Source: Variovorax brevis
Lineage (GTDB): Bacteria; Pseudomonadota; Gammaproteobacteria; Burkholderiales; Burkholderiaceae_C
NCBI RefSeq assembly: GCF_030317105.1
Contig: NZ_JASZYG010000009.1
Span: forward strand, 62,001-126,000
Length of the DNA stretch: 64,000 bases
Reading direction: 5' to 3'
A model generated the notes under the pieces. The model saw nothing but the letters and a program-made list of their open reading frames with translations. It was not told the origin of the DNA and did no database searches. Position numbers and translations under genes: made by a program. Shown here in pieces: positions 20,451 through 28,372 of this stretch (positions are counted from its first letter, which is position 1; each line of letters opens with the position of its first letter).

Positions 20451-20876
20451 ATGCATGGCCAGCGGCCCATGCGTCTCGACGATTGTGGCGCTTGCTGGAG
20501 GCTCCGCCTTTCGCTCCTTGCGCAATACGCACTTGTCGCCGCTGGCCGGTCGCTCCACGGCGACCGCAACCAAATGCGGACAACTCGAGACCAAATGGGT
20601 GAAGATGAACTTGGAGAGGTTCTCCAGCGTCGCTGGTCCCAGGCCTTCGACATCGTCCAGAAACTGGTGATCCAGCATTTCGCGCACGGTTTCAATGTGG
20701 CGACGCACAATGCCCAAATCTTGGAGCATTCCTGACTTGGCATCCGGTACACCTATCAGGGTCACTTCGGCGTGGTAGGTATGGCCATGAATGCGTCTGC
20801 TACCTGCCGCGTCAATGTTTCGATTCAGCGTGTGGGCAGCTTCGAAGAAGAATTTCTGGCTCAGTTCGTAGATCAT
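20445..20876 (-). CDS. queD: 6-carboxytetrahydropterin synthase homologue QueD
   Basis: Protein of 143 residues of the QueD/PTPS family, which converts dihydroneopterin triphosphate to 6-carboxy-tetrahydropterin in the preQ0 pathway. Zinc-ligand motifs FFFEAAHTL and IHGHTYHAEV are present, as is the late DHQFLDD segment. The usual catalytic Cys four residues before the first His of HGH (CxxxHGH) is replaced by Ser (SRRIHGH). I chose the ATG at 20876, which overlaps the queE stop by four bases and starts on the family N-terminus; the frame runs 14 codons further upstream. Here it should feed preQ0 synthesis for DNA modification. Confidence 0.85.
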   Translation of the reverse strand: MIYELSQKFFFEAAHTLNRNIDAAGSRRIHGHTYHAEVTLIGVPDAKSGMLQDLGIVRRHIETVREMLDHQFLDDVEGLGPATLENLSKFIFTHLVSSCPHLVAVAVERPASGDKCVLRKERKAEPPASATIVETHGPLAMHA

Positions 20877-21508
20877 CGGATGCCAATCATCTTGTGGGTC
20901 TGAACGCTCAAGTTCCACTGAGGATTCTCCTGGCAGTAGGCAACCGCCGCGGCGGTGTTTGCCAATCGGTCAGGGCCATCCAAGGGCTGCAGGTACAGGT
21001 TGTCGAACTTGAGGCTCGCGAATCGAGCAGGATCAACCCCGGACTGGGGGTACACCAGTTTGAGCTCTTGCCCGCCGCTCACGGCGAGCGGGGCGTCCGC
21101 CTTGGGGCTGACGCAGAGCCAGTCGATGCCTTCAGGGGGAGTAAGCGTTCCATTGGTTTCGATGGCGATCGTGAATCCTCTGTCGTGCAAGGCTGAGACC
21201 AACTTGGCATCCACTTGCAGGAGGGGTTCGCCCCCAGTGAGTACGACGAAACGTCGCTCCCGCTTTGCGGAGGGCCATTGCGTCTCGATGGCGGCGGCTA
21301 GGCTCTCCGGCGAGCGGAACTTGCCGCCGCCGGTGCCGTTGGTGCCGACGAAGTCTGTGTCGCAGAAAGTGCAGACGGCGGTCGCGCGATCTTCCTCTCT
21401 TCCACTCCATAGATTGCACCCGGCGAAGCGACAGAATACGGCTGGGCGACCGGCATTGGCGCCTTCGCCTTGCAGTGTGTAGAAGATTTCCTTGACGCTG
21501 TAGGTCAT
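20873..21508 (-). CDS. queE: 7-carboxy-7-deazaguanine synthase QueE
   Basis: Radical SAM enzyme of 211 residues that makes 7-carboxy-7-deazaguanine from 6-carboxy-tetrahydropterin. The N-terminus reads YTLQGEGANAGRPAVFCRFA. The cluster ligands are spaced Cys-x14-Cys-x2-Cys (CNLWS, then CTFCDTDFVG), the variant loop described for Burkholderia multivorans QueE. LTGGEPLLQ and ETNGT are typical SAM-binding elements. The ATG at 21508 overlaps the queC stop (ATGA). Confidence 0.93.
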   Translation of the reverse strand: MTYSVKEIFYTLQGEGANAGRPAVFCRFAGCNLWSGREEDRATAVCTFCDTDFVGTNGTGGGKFRSPESLAAAIETQWPSAKRERRFVVLTGGEPLLQVDAKLVSALHDRGFTIAIETNGTLTPPEGIDWLCVSPKADAPLAVSGGQELKLVYPQSGVDPARFASLKFDNLYLQPLDGPDRLANTAAAVAYCQENPQWNLSVQTHKMIGIR

Positions 21509-22203
21509 GCGGCGGCCTTGTAGGCGGCAAAGCCCTTGCTGCGTAGTTCGCAGGCTGGGCAATCGCCGCAGCCGTAGCCCCAGTCGTACTGCTTGGAGCG
21601 ATCGCCCTTGTAGCAGGTGTGGGTGTCCTGCTGAATCAGTTCCACCAGTGCTTCGCCGCCGAGATCTCTCGCCATCTCCCAAGTGGCGGCCTTGTCCAGC
21701 CACATGAGGGGGGTCTCGACGACCATGGGCGAATCCAGGCCGAGGCTCATGGCCACTTGAAGCGACTTCAGGGTGTTGTCGCGGCAGTCGGGGTAGCCGG
21801 AGTAGTCGGTCTCGCACATGCCACCGACCAACACCTCGAGACCGCGGCGGTAGGCAACGGTCGCGCCAAAGGTGAAAAAGAGAATGTTTCTTCCGGGCAC
21901 GAACGTGTTGGGTAGACCACTCTTACTGAAAGCGATGGCCTTGTCTTGCGTCAGGGCAGTATCGCTGATCTGTCCGAGCACGGACAGGTCCAGCATGTGG
22001 TCATCACCGAGTTTGGGAGCCCAATGCGGGAAGCGCGAGCGCAGGCGCTCCAGAACCTTCTTGCGACACTCCAGCTCGACGACGTGGCGCTGCCCGTAGT
22101 CAAAACCGATGGTTTCAACGTGGTCGTAGCGCTCCAGCGCCCAGGCCAGGCAGGTGGTGGAGTCCTGGCCACCGGAGAAGAGGACAAGTGCTTTGGAGTT
22201 CAT
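21505..22203 (-). CDS. queC: 7-cyano-7-deazaguanine (preQ0) synthase QueC
   Basis: ATP-dependent enzyme of 232 residues converting 7-carboxy-7-deazaguanine to preQ0. It has the PP-loop LFSGGQDSTTCLAWA at residues 7-21 and the zinc site CGDCPACELR near the C-terminus. The start at 22203 sits directly before the PP-loop, as in the family, and 4 bases after the upstream DGQHR gene. PreQ0 is the base that DpdA is expected to insert into DNA. Confidence 0.93.
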   Translation of the reverse strand: MNSKALVLFSGGQDSTTCLAWALERYDHVETIGFDYGQRHVVELECRKKVLERLRSRFPHWAPKLGDDHMLDLSVLGQISDTALTQDKAIAFSKSGLPNTFVPGRNILFFTFGATVAYRRGLEVLVGGMCETDYSGYPDCRDNTLKSLQVAMSLGLDSPMVVETPLMWLDKAATWEMARDLGGEALVELIQQDTHTCYKGDRSKQYDWGYGCGDCPACELRSKGFAAYKAAA

Positions 22204-22207
22204 GGCT

Positions 22208-23284
22208 TTATCCGTTTGCAACAAGGCGGTTCTTGCGGAGGGCACGCTTGGTCAACCGCACGAGATGGTTGGACAAGACGTCGATATCCGCCGGGGTGTT
22301 CTGAATGCCGTTCCAGGGGCAGATGTCTTCACTGCTGAAGTTCCACTGCCCGCTGGTCCAGGCTGTATAGGGCTTAATGAGTTCCAGCGCCGCGGCGAAC
22401 TGGTCGCGCCTGGTTGCACCTTCTGCGGAGTACAGCAACTCCATGACGAAGCCCATGGCGACGATGCCTGCGCCGTGCTTAAGGCGAGAGGTGCGCGGCG
22501 TCATGCCCGTCCATTCAGGGCCGAAGACCATGCGAATGGCTTCGAAGTACTCGTTTACGAGTTCGAAGGCCCGGTCTTCGTAGTCATCCAGGCGAATGAA
22601 GTCTCGAACGGCCCCGTCCGAGACCGAGTTCATGATCAACTTCTGCATGGCGGTGTCGCTGATTACGCCCCTGGGATTGGTGTGCTGCCGAATCTCGCCG
22701 TACAGGGCCGAACCCCGCGTGAAGTTCAAGCGATCCACGATTCGGGCCGAGAACTTGCGCGCGGTGAACCGCTCGGGAAGGCCCTCCACGTTCGGCAGCA
22801 GTTCGTAGATCAGGGTCTTGGGAAGTGGCCGGGTGTTGTTGATCAGGACAAACTGCTGACGCAGTTCGTTGTAGTCCTTGCAGACCAGGACGGAGACGAA
22901 TACTTGGAAACCCGGCTTATCGAGGCCGGAAAGGGCACTCAGTCGCTGCTGGCCGTCAACGACAAAGCCAGGCTTGGTCTTGGTGGCATCGATTTCAATA
23001 TCGACGACACCGTTGCCGCGGTCTTTGGCCTTGATGCCATCGATGAACGCGATGATGACCGCATTGGGCAACAGGGCGTCTTCACGGGTGAAGTAGTCAC
23101 GGATCTCCTTAATGTGAGAGGCAATTTGGTGCCGCTGGAAGCCTTTGAGTTGGCCATCATCCTGGCGGCCGACGCGTTCGATCTCAGAAAAGGCCAGGAC
23201 TTCCTTTGGCGTGGCCGCGAAGGAAAACACGTCATGGCCGTCGGCTTGACGAGCGCGGATGGCGGTGAACTTGAATTTGCTCAC
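22208..23284 (-). CDS. DGQHR-domain protein, DpdB-like (second copy)
   Basis: Protein of 358 residues with the DGQHR/ParB-like motif VVDGQQRLSAL near residue 110, as in DndB and DpdB proteins. It is a distant paralogue of the gene at 24576-25715: shared blocks include LKGFQRHQI, LLPNAVIIAF, INNTRPLP and WNGIQNTPADI. The family is linked to ATP hydrolysis or regulation in DNA modification systems. It sits between dpdA (four-base overlap) and queC. Either this or the other copy is the functional DpdB equivalent; they may form a heteromer. Confidence 0.8.
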   Translation of the reverse strand: MSKFKFTAIRARQADGHDVFSFAATPKEVLAFSEIERVGRQDDGQLKGFQRHQIASHIKEIRDYFTREDALLPNAVIIAFIDGIKAKDRGNGVVDIEIDATKTKPGFVVDGQQRLSALSGLDKPGFQVFVSVLVCKDYNELRQQFVLINNTRPLPKTLIYELLPNVEGLPERFTARKFSARIVDRLNFTRGSALYGEIRQHTNPRGVISDTAMQKLIMNSVSDGAVRDFIRLDDYEDRAFELVNEYFEAIRMVFGPEWTGMTPRTSRLKHGAGIVAMGFVMELLYSAEGATRRDQFAAALELIKPYTAWTSGQWNFSSEDICPWNGIQNTPADIDVLSNHLVRLTKRALRKNRLVANG

Positions 23285-24579
23285 TGGGCGTTCTCCATGG
23301 TGGCTTTGAGGTGCTTGTGATAGACGCCGAGGTTGTGAAAGCCACGGCGCTTGTTACGGTTGCTTGAGCGGAAAATGATGACTTCGACACCAACGTTGCG
23401 GCAGACGTCGCAACTGCAACGCTTCCATGGGGCGTCTTGCAGGGTGCGACCGACGAGTTCCCTCATCTTGGCGAGTTCGCGCTCGTGCTTGGCGGTGTCT
23501 TCGGACTCGCCTTCGACTAGGAAGCGGTGGTAGTCCATCACGGCGGTGAGGGTCTTGGCGGCGGTTTCTTCGCCTTTGTCGAAACTGCGCAGCGCCTTGA
23601 GTGCCTTTTGCTCGCGTCGCTGCAGATCTTCGGCGCTGAAGATGCCTCGCTTGATGCCTTGCACTAGGCGGAAGTTCTCAATGGCTTGCGGGATTCGGAT
23701 GGCGGTGTAGTAGTCCAGGCCGGTTCCCGTAGGGGACCCCATGTAGTAGTTGGACTTGTTGTCCTTGAATGCGCGAATGAGCGGCGAGGTGGAATCGAAA
23801 CTGGTGATGCCGTAGCCAGTGAACTCGTGGATCTGGTCGGCTTTGGCGAAGCCCAAAAGGTGGATCTTGGTTTCCGGCTTGATGGCATTACGCAAGGCGC
23901 GCAAGACCACGTGAATGGCGTCCACGCGAAGCGGGACCAGACCTCCAATGGCCAGATACTTGTAGCCCATCTCCTCCAGTTCCACGGCCGCCTCAGCCAT
24001 GCTGGCGGGAGACCAACCCTGGACAGCGCCCATGGGTTCAAAGGGGTAGCCTTCTTCCTTGACGAGCTTTAAAAAGGCCTTGGCGTTGTCCAGGGTGATG
24101 CGGAAGCGCTTCTGTGTCGCATCGGGCATCATGGATTTCGGCGGGTTGCTGAGGTCACAGTCAAAGATGATGTGGTCTGGCGAGACGCCGTGGGTGAACC
24201 CTGCTTCGATGTAGAACTCCACCACTTCTTCTGGGGAGTAGGCGGGCTTTTCGTGTTCCACGTATGCGAAGGCGCCGCAATCGCCCATCAGCATGCAGTC
24301 CTTGAACTTGGGACCGTCATAGCGCAGGAACTTGCGCGCGCCGTCGCGCAACATGCGTTGCTCTTCCTTGGTGGAATAGCGCACCTTGGAGGAGGACACA
24401 CCTTCGGCTTGGCGAATGGCGCTCATCGAGACCAGGAGCCCATCGTAGGGGGCCGGATTCATCATTTCATGGGCATAGACATCGCCCCAATACCGCTCGC
24501 GCTTCGGCGCGTTACGGTCATTGATAAAGTCGTACGCAGGGTCGACGTAGTCCTGCGTGTCGGAATACAAAAACTTCAT
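23281..24579 (-). CDS. dpdA: DpdA, DNA-guanine transglycosylase of the TGT family
   Basis: TGT-like enzyme of 432 residues that by homology exchanges guanine in DNA for preQ0. Seen are MGDCGAFAYV around Asp100 (the position of the TGT base-recognition Asp), SPDHIIFDCDL with Asp140, LAIGGLVPLR and LLGFAKADQI as barrel elements, and GITSFDSTSP. A C-terminal CSCDVC cluster followed by His residues is the TGT-type zinc site. A tRNA-TGT would be shorter and lack the preceding insertions; the paired DGQHR genes and adjacent queC-E-D point to the DNA enzyme. It overlaps both neighbours by four bases. Confidence 0.88.
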   Translation of the reverse strand: MKFLYSDTQDYVDPAYDFINDRNAPKRERYWGDVYAHEMMNPAPYDGLLVSMSAIRQAEGVSSSKVRYSTKEEQRMLRDGARKFLRYDGPKFKDCMLMGDCGAFAYVEHEKPAYSPEEVVEFYIEAGFTHGVSPDHIIFDCDLSNPPKSMMPDATQKRFRITLDNAKAFLKLVKEEGYPFEPMGAVQGWSPASMAEAAVELEEMGYKYLAIGGLVPLRVDAIHVVLRALRNAIKPETKIHLLGFAKADQIHEFTGYGITSFDSTSPLIRAFKDNKSNYYMGSPTGTGLDYYTAIRIPQAIENFRLVQGIKRGIFSAEDLQRREQKALKALRSFDKGEETAAKTLTAVMDYHRFLVEGESEDTAKHERELAKMRELVGRTLQDAPWKRCSCDVCRNVGVEVIIFRSSNRNKRRGFHNLGVYHKHLKATMENAQ

Positions 24580-25715
24580 TTCGTGGGGCTTGTGGTGTAG
24601 GCGCGCACCAGTGCGTCTTGCAACTTCTTGATATCGCGCGGGGTGCTCTGGATTTCATTCCAAGCAACGCCCAGGGTTTCCCAATGGCCTTTGGTCCAGC
24701 GGCAGGCCGGAGCGACGCGCTCCAACTCCTTCTTGACGGCCTCGTACGTGCCATCGGTGTCGGAGAAGCGAGCGTAGATGCGGTCCATGAGGACGCCCAT
24801 GGCTTCGATGCCAGCCGAGTGCATGAGTCGGCTGTGGCGAGGGTCCTTGCCCCAGGCCTCCGGAAACGTGTTCTTGACCGCCATCCAGAAGTTCAAGAGC
24901 AGGCGGTACATCGAGCTTACGTCAGCTCCCTCGCGCGCGCTGGCCTTGTAGGGCGCCAGTGCACCTAGCGGGTTGTTCATGCTGTTGCGGATCATGGTGA
25001 TGACTGCGGTATCGGTGACGATGGCCGCGACGTCGCTCCGATCCGAGGGGCGCTTGATCAGCTTGAAGAACGGTGACTCGGGGTCGCGGTTGAGGAGGTT
25101 GCAAATCTCCGACGGGACCTTGCGGGCGCTCAAATCCTTGGGCAGTTGGATGCCGCTAGTTTCGGGCAGCAGTTCATTGATCAGGCGCGAGGGCAGTGGA
25201 CGTGCCTTGTTGACTAGGATGAACTGCTGTCGCTGCAAGTCCAGGCTGTCGGACACGAAGCCCACCACCGGAACGGCGACATTGCGGTTCGTGACCTGTG
25301 CTAGGGCCAGCGATCTTTGTTGGCCATCGACGATCCAGGCCACACGTTGGCCGGCTTCATTGATGGGGATGGTCAGCGTACCGGCCTGTGCCAAGCCCTC
25401 GTCGCCGGTAGGGCGCGTACCGCGTGATGCGGTGAAGCGGACCTGCGGCGACATAGCCAGAATGATGGCGTTCGGAAAGAGGACGTCGCCCTGGTTCAGG
25501 TAGTCGACGATGCCTCTCACATGGCTGCGGATCTCGGGACGCTGGAAGCCCTTCAAGACCTCGGATTCGTCTCGGTCCACGCGAGAGATGTCTGCCACGC
25601 GCACGATGTCAGCGCCTTTGATGAAGAAAGCGTAGACATCCAGCCCTTGCCCCTGTGTGGTGTGCAGTGCGCGGATGACGATCTCTTTTATAGCGGGAAG
25701 CTTGTTGGCTTTCAT
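24576..25715 (-). CDS. dpdB: DGQHR-domain protein, DpdB-like
   Basis: Protein of 379 residues with the motif WIVDGQQRSLAL near residue 130 of the DGQHR/DndB/DpdB family. In the characterised Salmonella system DpdA, DpdB and DpdC suffice for the modified base, with DpdB needed together with DpdA. Shared blocks with the copy at 22208-23284 include LKGFQRPEI, FPNAIILAM, VNKARPLP and WNEIQSTPRDI. Four-base overlaps tie it to dpdC upstream and dpdA downstream. Confidence 0.82.
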   Translation of the reverse strand: MKANKLPAIKEIVIRALHTTQGQGLDVYAFFIKGADIVRVADISRVDRDESEVLKGFQRPEIRSHVRGIVDYLNQGDVLFPNAIILAMSPQVRFTASRGTRPTGDEGLAQAGTLTIPINEAGQRVAWIVDGQQRSLALAQVTNRNVAVPVVGFVSDSLDLQRQQFILVNKARPLPSRLINELLPETSGIQLPKDLSARKVPSEICNLLNRDPESPFFKLIKRPSDRSDVAAIVTDTAVITMIRNSMNNPLGALAPYKASAREGADVSSMYRLLLNFWMAVKNTFPEAWGKDPRHSRLMHSAGIEAMGVLMDRIYARFSDTDGTYEAVKKELERVAPACRWTKGHWETLGVAWNEIQSTPRDIKKLQDALVRAYTTSPTK

Positions 25716-26641
25716 GACATCTCGGCTTTGACTTGGCGCCAGAGAACTCCGAAGCGCGCCTGTTCACAGGCGACCAAGGCGGTGTCTCGGAGATGTCGGT
25801 GCAGGCGCGACGAACTGCCGGCGTGGTGGCACCACTGGGCGCGGATGAGGTCCAGGATCTCTGCGTCCGTCTTACGGACGCGCTGGGGGATAGTGGGCTT
25901 TTGTAGGAGGTCCAGTGCTTGGCGTACCGCGGCCTGGGCGGGCGCACTGTCCAGGTAGTGGCCTTGGAGCTTTTCCACGAAGTGGCGCATGGCCCGCTGG
26001 GGGAAGTCGGAGCGAGTGCCGGCGTAGCCTTGCTGGCCTTCCAGGCGTTCGTCGTAGGGCAGGACGCAAGCTTGCAGGCGAGGCGGTACCGACTTGGCCC
26101 CGCTGGTAGACGTGAAGATGCACAGGCGAGAGAGCGCTTTGTCCGCAATCTGGGCCAGATCGCATTCCAGCATTTCGACGTAGGCCGATGGCAGAGCGAT
26201 CAGGAAACGGGTCGCACTGGAGCGATTGACCAGTTGGCTCACGGGCGAGGGCGTGCCCTTGCGTGCGTTCAATTCTTGCCACCAGTCCGCCGTGCTGGAA
26301 CCGGCCGCGGCGAGTGCAGGCGCGAGAGAGCCCGCTCCGCTAGCCACTGTCATGTCGTAGTTTGGGACAGGATCGTCCTTCGCGGCTAGGCCCAAGCCTG
26401 CAGAGATCATGTGCAGGGAGCCGCGAAGTTGGGCGGCGACGGCCTTGCTCTCTGCCATCGCGCGGCCCAAGTACAACTCTCCTGCCGTGGTCGTGGCTTG
26501 CGTGTTGGCGGTGGCAGACCACCAACGGTCGGCCACCTTGGCCGCGTCACCTTTCAGTTGCGCGGGTCGCAGGCGGGCGACCGGTTCGAGTGCTCGTTTG
26601 CGCGCAGTGCAGTTCGTGATGATTCCGAACTGTTCGATCAT
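25712..26641 (-). CDS. dpdC: DpdC-like protein, first gene of the Dpd operon
   Basis: Protein of 309 residues opening the leftward cluster. The N-terminus IITNCTARKR resembles the Cys-containing start of YaaA-like/DUF6884-type proteins associated with 7-deazaguanine DNA systems; I hold this comparison loosely. An Arg-rich C-terminal helix (SSSRLHRHLRD) follows. Known role of DpdC: conversion of preQ0 in DNA to the amido form. No Shine-Dalgarno sequence is evident before the ATG. Three GCAGTTAT repeats lie 30-103 bases upstream. Confidence 0.65.
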   Translation of the reverse strand: MIEQFGIITNCTARKRALEPVARLRPAQLKGDAAKVADRWWSATANTQATTTAGELYLGRAMAESKAVAAQLRGSLHMISAGLGLAAKDDPVPNYDMTVASGAGSLAPALAAAGSSTADWWQELNARKGTPSPVSQLVNRSSATRFLIALPSAYVEMLECDLAQIADKALSRLCIFTSTSGAKSVPPRLQACVLPYDERLEGQQGYAGTRSDFPQRAMRHFVEKLQGHYLDSAPAQAAVRQALDLLQKPTIPQRVRKTDAEILDLIRAQWCHHAGSSSRLHRHLRDTALVACEQARFGVLWRQVKAEMS

Positions 26642-27333
26642 TTGTCGTGTGCCGAAAGTATTGAGATTCAGCAGTTATTGTAGATCCTAGATAGGGGTGT
26701 CTGCAGTTATTTCTGAAATCACACTGAAGCAAAAATGCAGTTATGTTTCGTCTGCCGGGGGTGCAAGTGTGCAATTGTGTCGTGGGATGCGCGCCTTCGG
26801 TGGGCAAATTGCGACGCCGATACGCTTTGGGCCGTCAGAATGCCTGCGCGCGCAACGCCGAATCTCACGGCGGCGCGTCGAGCAAGCGCCACAACTAGGC
26901 CGGAACGAACCCGTTCATGACGACTTTCGTTGAGGTCCGCCTCAAGCGAGCCTTGTTGTGGCTTAGCGCGGGCACGGTAGGGCTTGGCCAGGCCCTGCTC
27001 AGTTGTGAAAAGCGGGCCAAATCTTCGATCCCTTGTGGTTCGGACGCCGCGCCAGCGCGATCTGCACCCAAACCGGGTGCGCCCCTAATTTGGCGATAGT
27101 CGCGCTGATACCCACCCCCTACGCCGCGCCCAAGAGCTTCCGGCCTTTTTCGTTTCTCTTCCGAATATCCCAACAGCCGCGCGAGCGCGGACGCAGAGGC
27201 GTGCATCAAGTCGCGGCATGGGGCATCAACCCCGCGTCATCGCCATCTGAGCGCGGACGAACTCAATCGACGGCGGGCCATCTTCACTACGACCGGATGG
27301 ACGTTTTTCGAATCGGCAAAGTGACTCTTTTGG
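26642..27333. other. Gene-poor stretch upstream of the Dpd operon
   Basis: About 690 bases without a convincing gene. The part next to dpdC is AT-rich and carries the GCAGTTAT repeats; the rest (26800-27300) has short frames with no family resemblance. It may be an island junction or hold decayed sequence; I see no integrase, tRNA or clear attachment site. Confidence 0.5.
26671..26744 (-). promoter_or_regulatory. Triple direct repeat upstream of dpdC (candidate operator)
   Basis: GCAGTTAT occurs at 26671-26678, 26703-26710 and 26737-26744 (ATAACTGC on the transcribed direction), with starts 32 and 34 bases apart, i.e. about three helical turns. A TACAAT hexamer (26682-26677 on the - strand) overlaps the proximal copy and could be the -10 element. 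The arrangement suggests cooperative binding by a regulator of the Dpd operon. Confidence 0.5.
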
Positions 27334-27720
27334 TCAACTCGACGCAGGCCACTGCCGCGCGAAATCAAACGAGAGTTGGCGGTGATGCCGAATGGACAGC
27401 AGATAAACCGTCGCGCTGTCGTCCACGGCGGCGTACAGCAACAAATAGTCCCCGTGCAAGTACTCACGAAGAGCATCGAAAGCGCCAGTCGGCAGCGTGG
27501 CAAGTTGAGCCAAGGCCTCGGTTGATTGCGGTGGGTTGTCCAGGTAGCGCCGCCCGATTCGGGGAAAGCGTGCCAGGTTGGGGATGACCGTGGTGCGTAG
27601 TCCCGCCAGCAGGTCGTCAAAGGCGAAGGCAGCGTCTGCTTCGGTCAGGAACGCCTCGATGGAGTCGAGCCGCTGCAGGAAACTCGAGGTCAGCTCGACC
27701 CGGTAGACATCCTCAGCCAC
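27334..27720 (-). CDS. RelE/ParE-family toxin
   Basis: Protein of 128 residues with the RelE/ParE plan: YRVELTSSFLQRLDSIEAFL at the N-terminus, an Arg-containing FPRIGRRYLDNP segment, GDYLLLYAAVDDSATVYLLSI as late strands, then RQLSFDFARQWP. I chose the GTG at 27720, which overlaps the end of the antitoxin gene by 8 bases; the longer frame upstream reads Pro/Arg-rich shadow sequence. ParE members target gyrase and RelE members mRNA; which applies here is not evident. Confidence 0.8.
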   Translation of the reverse strand: MAEDVYRVELTSSFLQRLDSIEAFLTEADAAFAFDDLLAGLRTTVIPNLARFPRIGRRYLDNPPQSTEALAQLATLPTGAFDALREYLHGDYLLLYAAVDDSATVYLLSIRHHRQLSFDFARQWPASS

Positions 27721-28069
27721 GCTTCTTGGTGGCCTTGGCGACCGTGGCCGCGGCGCCGCGACGTGCACTCGCGCTCGAGGCGCCGGCTCGGCGCTGTTGG
27801 AGCTGCGCGATGGCGGCGTCCGCTCCATAGGTGCGACCGGCAGCGATGTCCGCCAACCCGCGCTTCGCGTCATCGATCAGCAGCAAGTGAATACGTTCAC
27901 GTTCCAGCCGGTGGTAGTAGTCGAGCCGATCGGCATCAATCAAAGCGACGAAGCTCTCGCCATTCTTGGTGATGATCTTTTCTGAGCCGGCCTTGGCCTG
28001 GTCAGCTAACTCGGAGAGATTGGCGCGCGCTTGCGTGAATGGCACGACGTCACTTGCAGAAAAGCCCAT
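27713..28069 (-). CDS. Phd/YefM-family antitoxin
   Basis: Protein of 118 residues starting with a Phd-type DNA-binding domain (VVPFTQARANLSELADQ, then IITKNGESFVALI). The C-terminal tail is basic and Ala-rich (AGASSASARRGAAATVAKAT), which is unusual for an antitoxin tail. A good ribosome-binding site (AAGGAG) precedes the ATG. It overlaps the toxin gene and probably represses its own promoter through the palindrome at 28093. Confidence 0.8.
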   Translation of the reverse strand: MGFSASDVVPFTQARANLSELADQAKAGSEKIITKNGESFVALIDADRLDYYHRLERERIHLLLIDDAKRGLADIAAGRTYGADAAIAQLQQRRAGASSASARRGAAATVAKATKKRG

Positions 28070-28092
28070 GGATGCTCCTTGGGGGAAAGATT

Positions 28093-28104
28093 ACAGAATT
28101 CTGT
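28093..28104 (-). promoter_or_regulatory. Palindromic operator of the toxin-antitoxin pair
   Basis: ACAGAATTCTGT is a perfect 12-bp palindrome 24 bases upstream of the antitoxin ATG, the usual place for autoregulatory binding by an antitoxin/toxin complex. The remaining bases to 28372 show nothing else I can support. Confidence 0.5.
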
Positions 28105-28372
28105 GCAGTCTACCTCGCGAACACGAGATCGGCTAGAGCGGCCAGTGGAGAACGCCTGCGGTCGGCACTTGAAGCAGCAACTCGCCTTATCCGGGCCATG
28201 AGGCGCCCTGTCTTATGCCTTACGGACCACGCCCCTCGCCCCGCCCAGCGGGTCATTTCATGGCGGCCTATACCGGAAAGCCAATCGCATCGCGACACAC
28301 TTAGGTTAACAATGTCACCGCATCCGGCTTACAACCAGATGCAATGCTGACTGTTGCCTACGGAGTGACGTC

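Noticed and set aside
26895..27209. A 104-codon frame in the gap between dpdC and the toxin gene
   Set aside because: No ribosome-binding site, no family resemblance and uneven composition; treated as non-coding.
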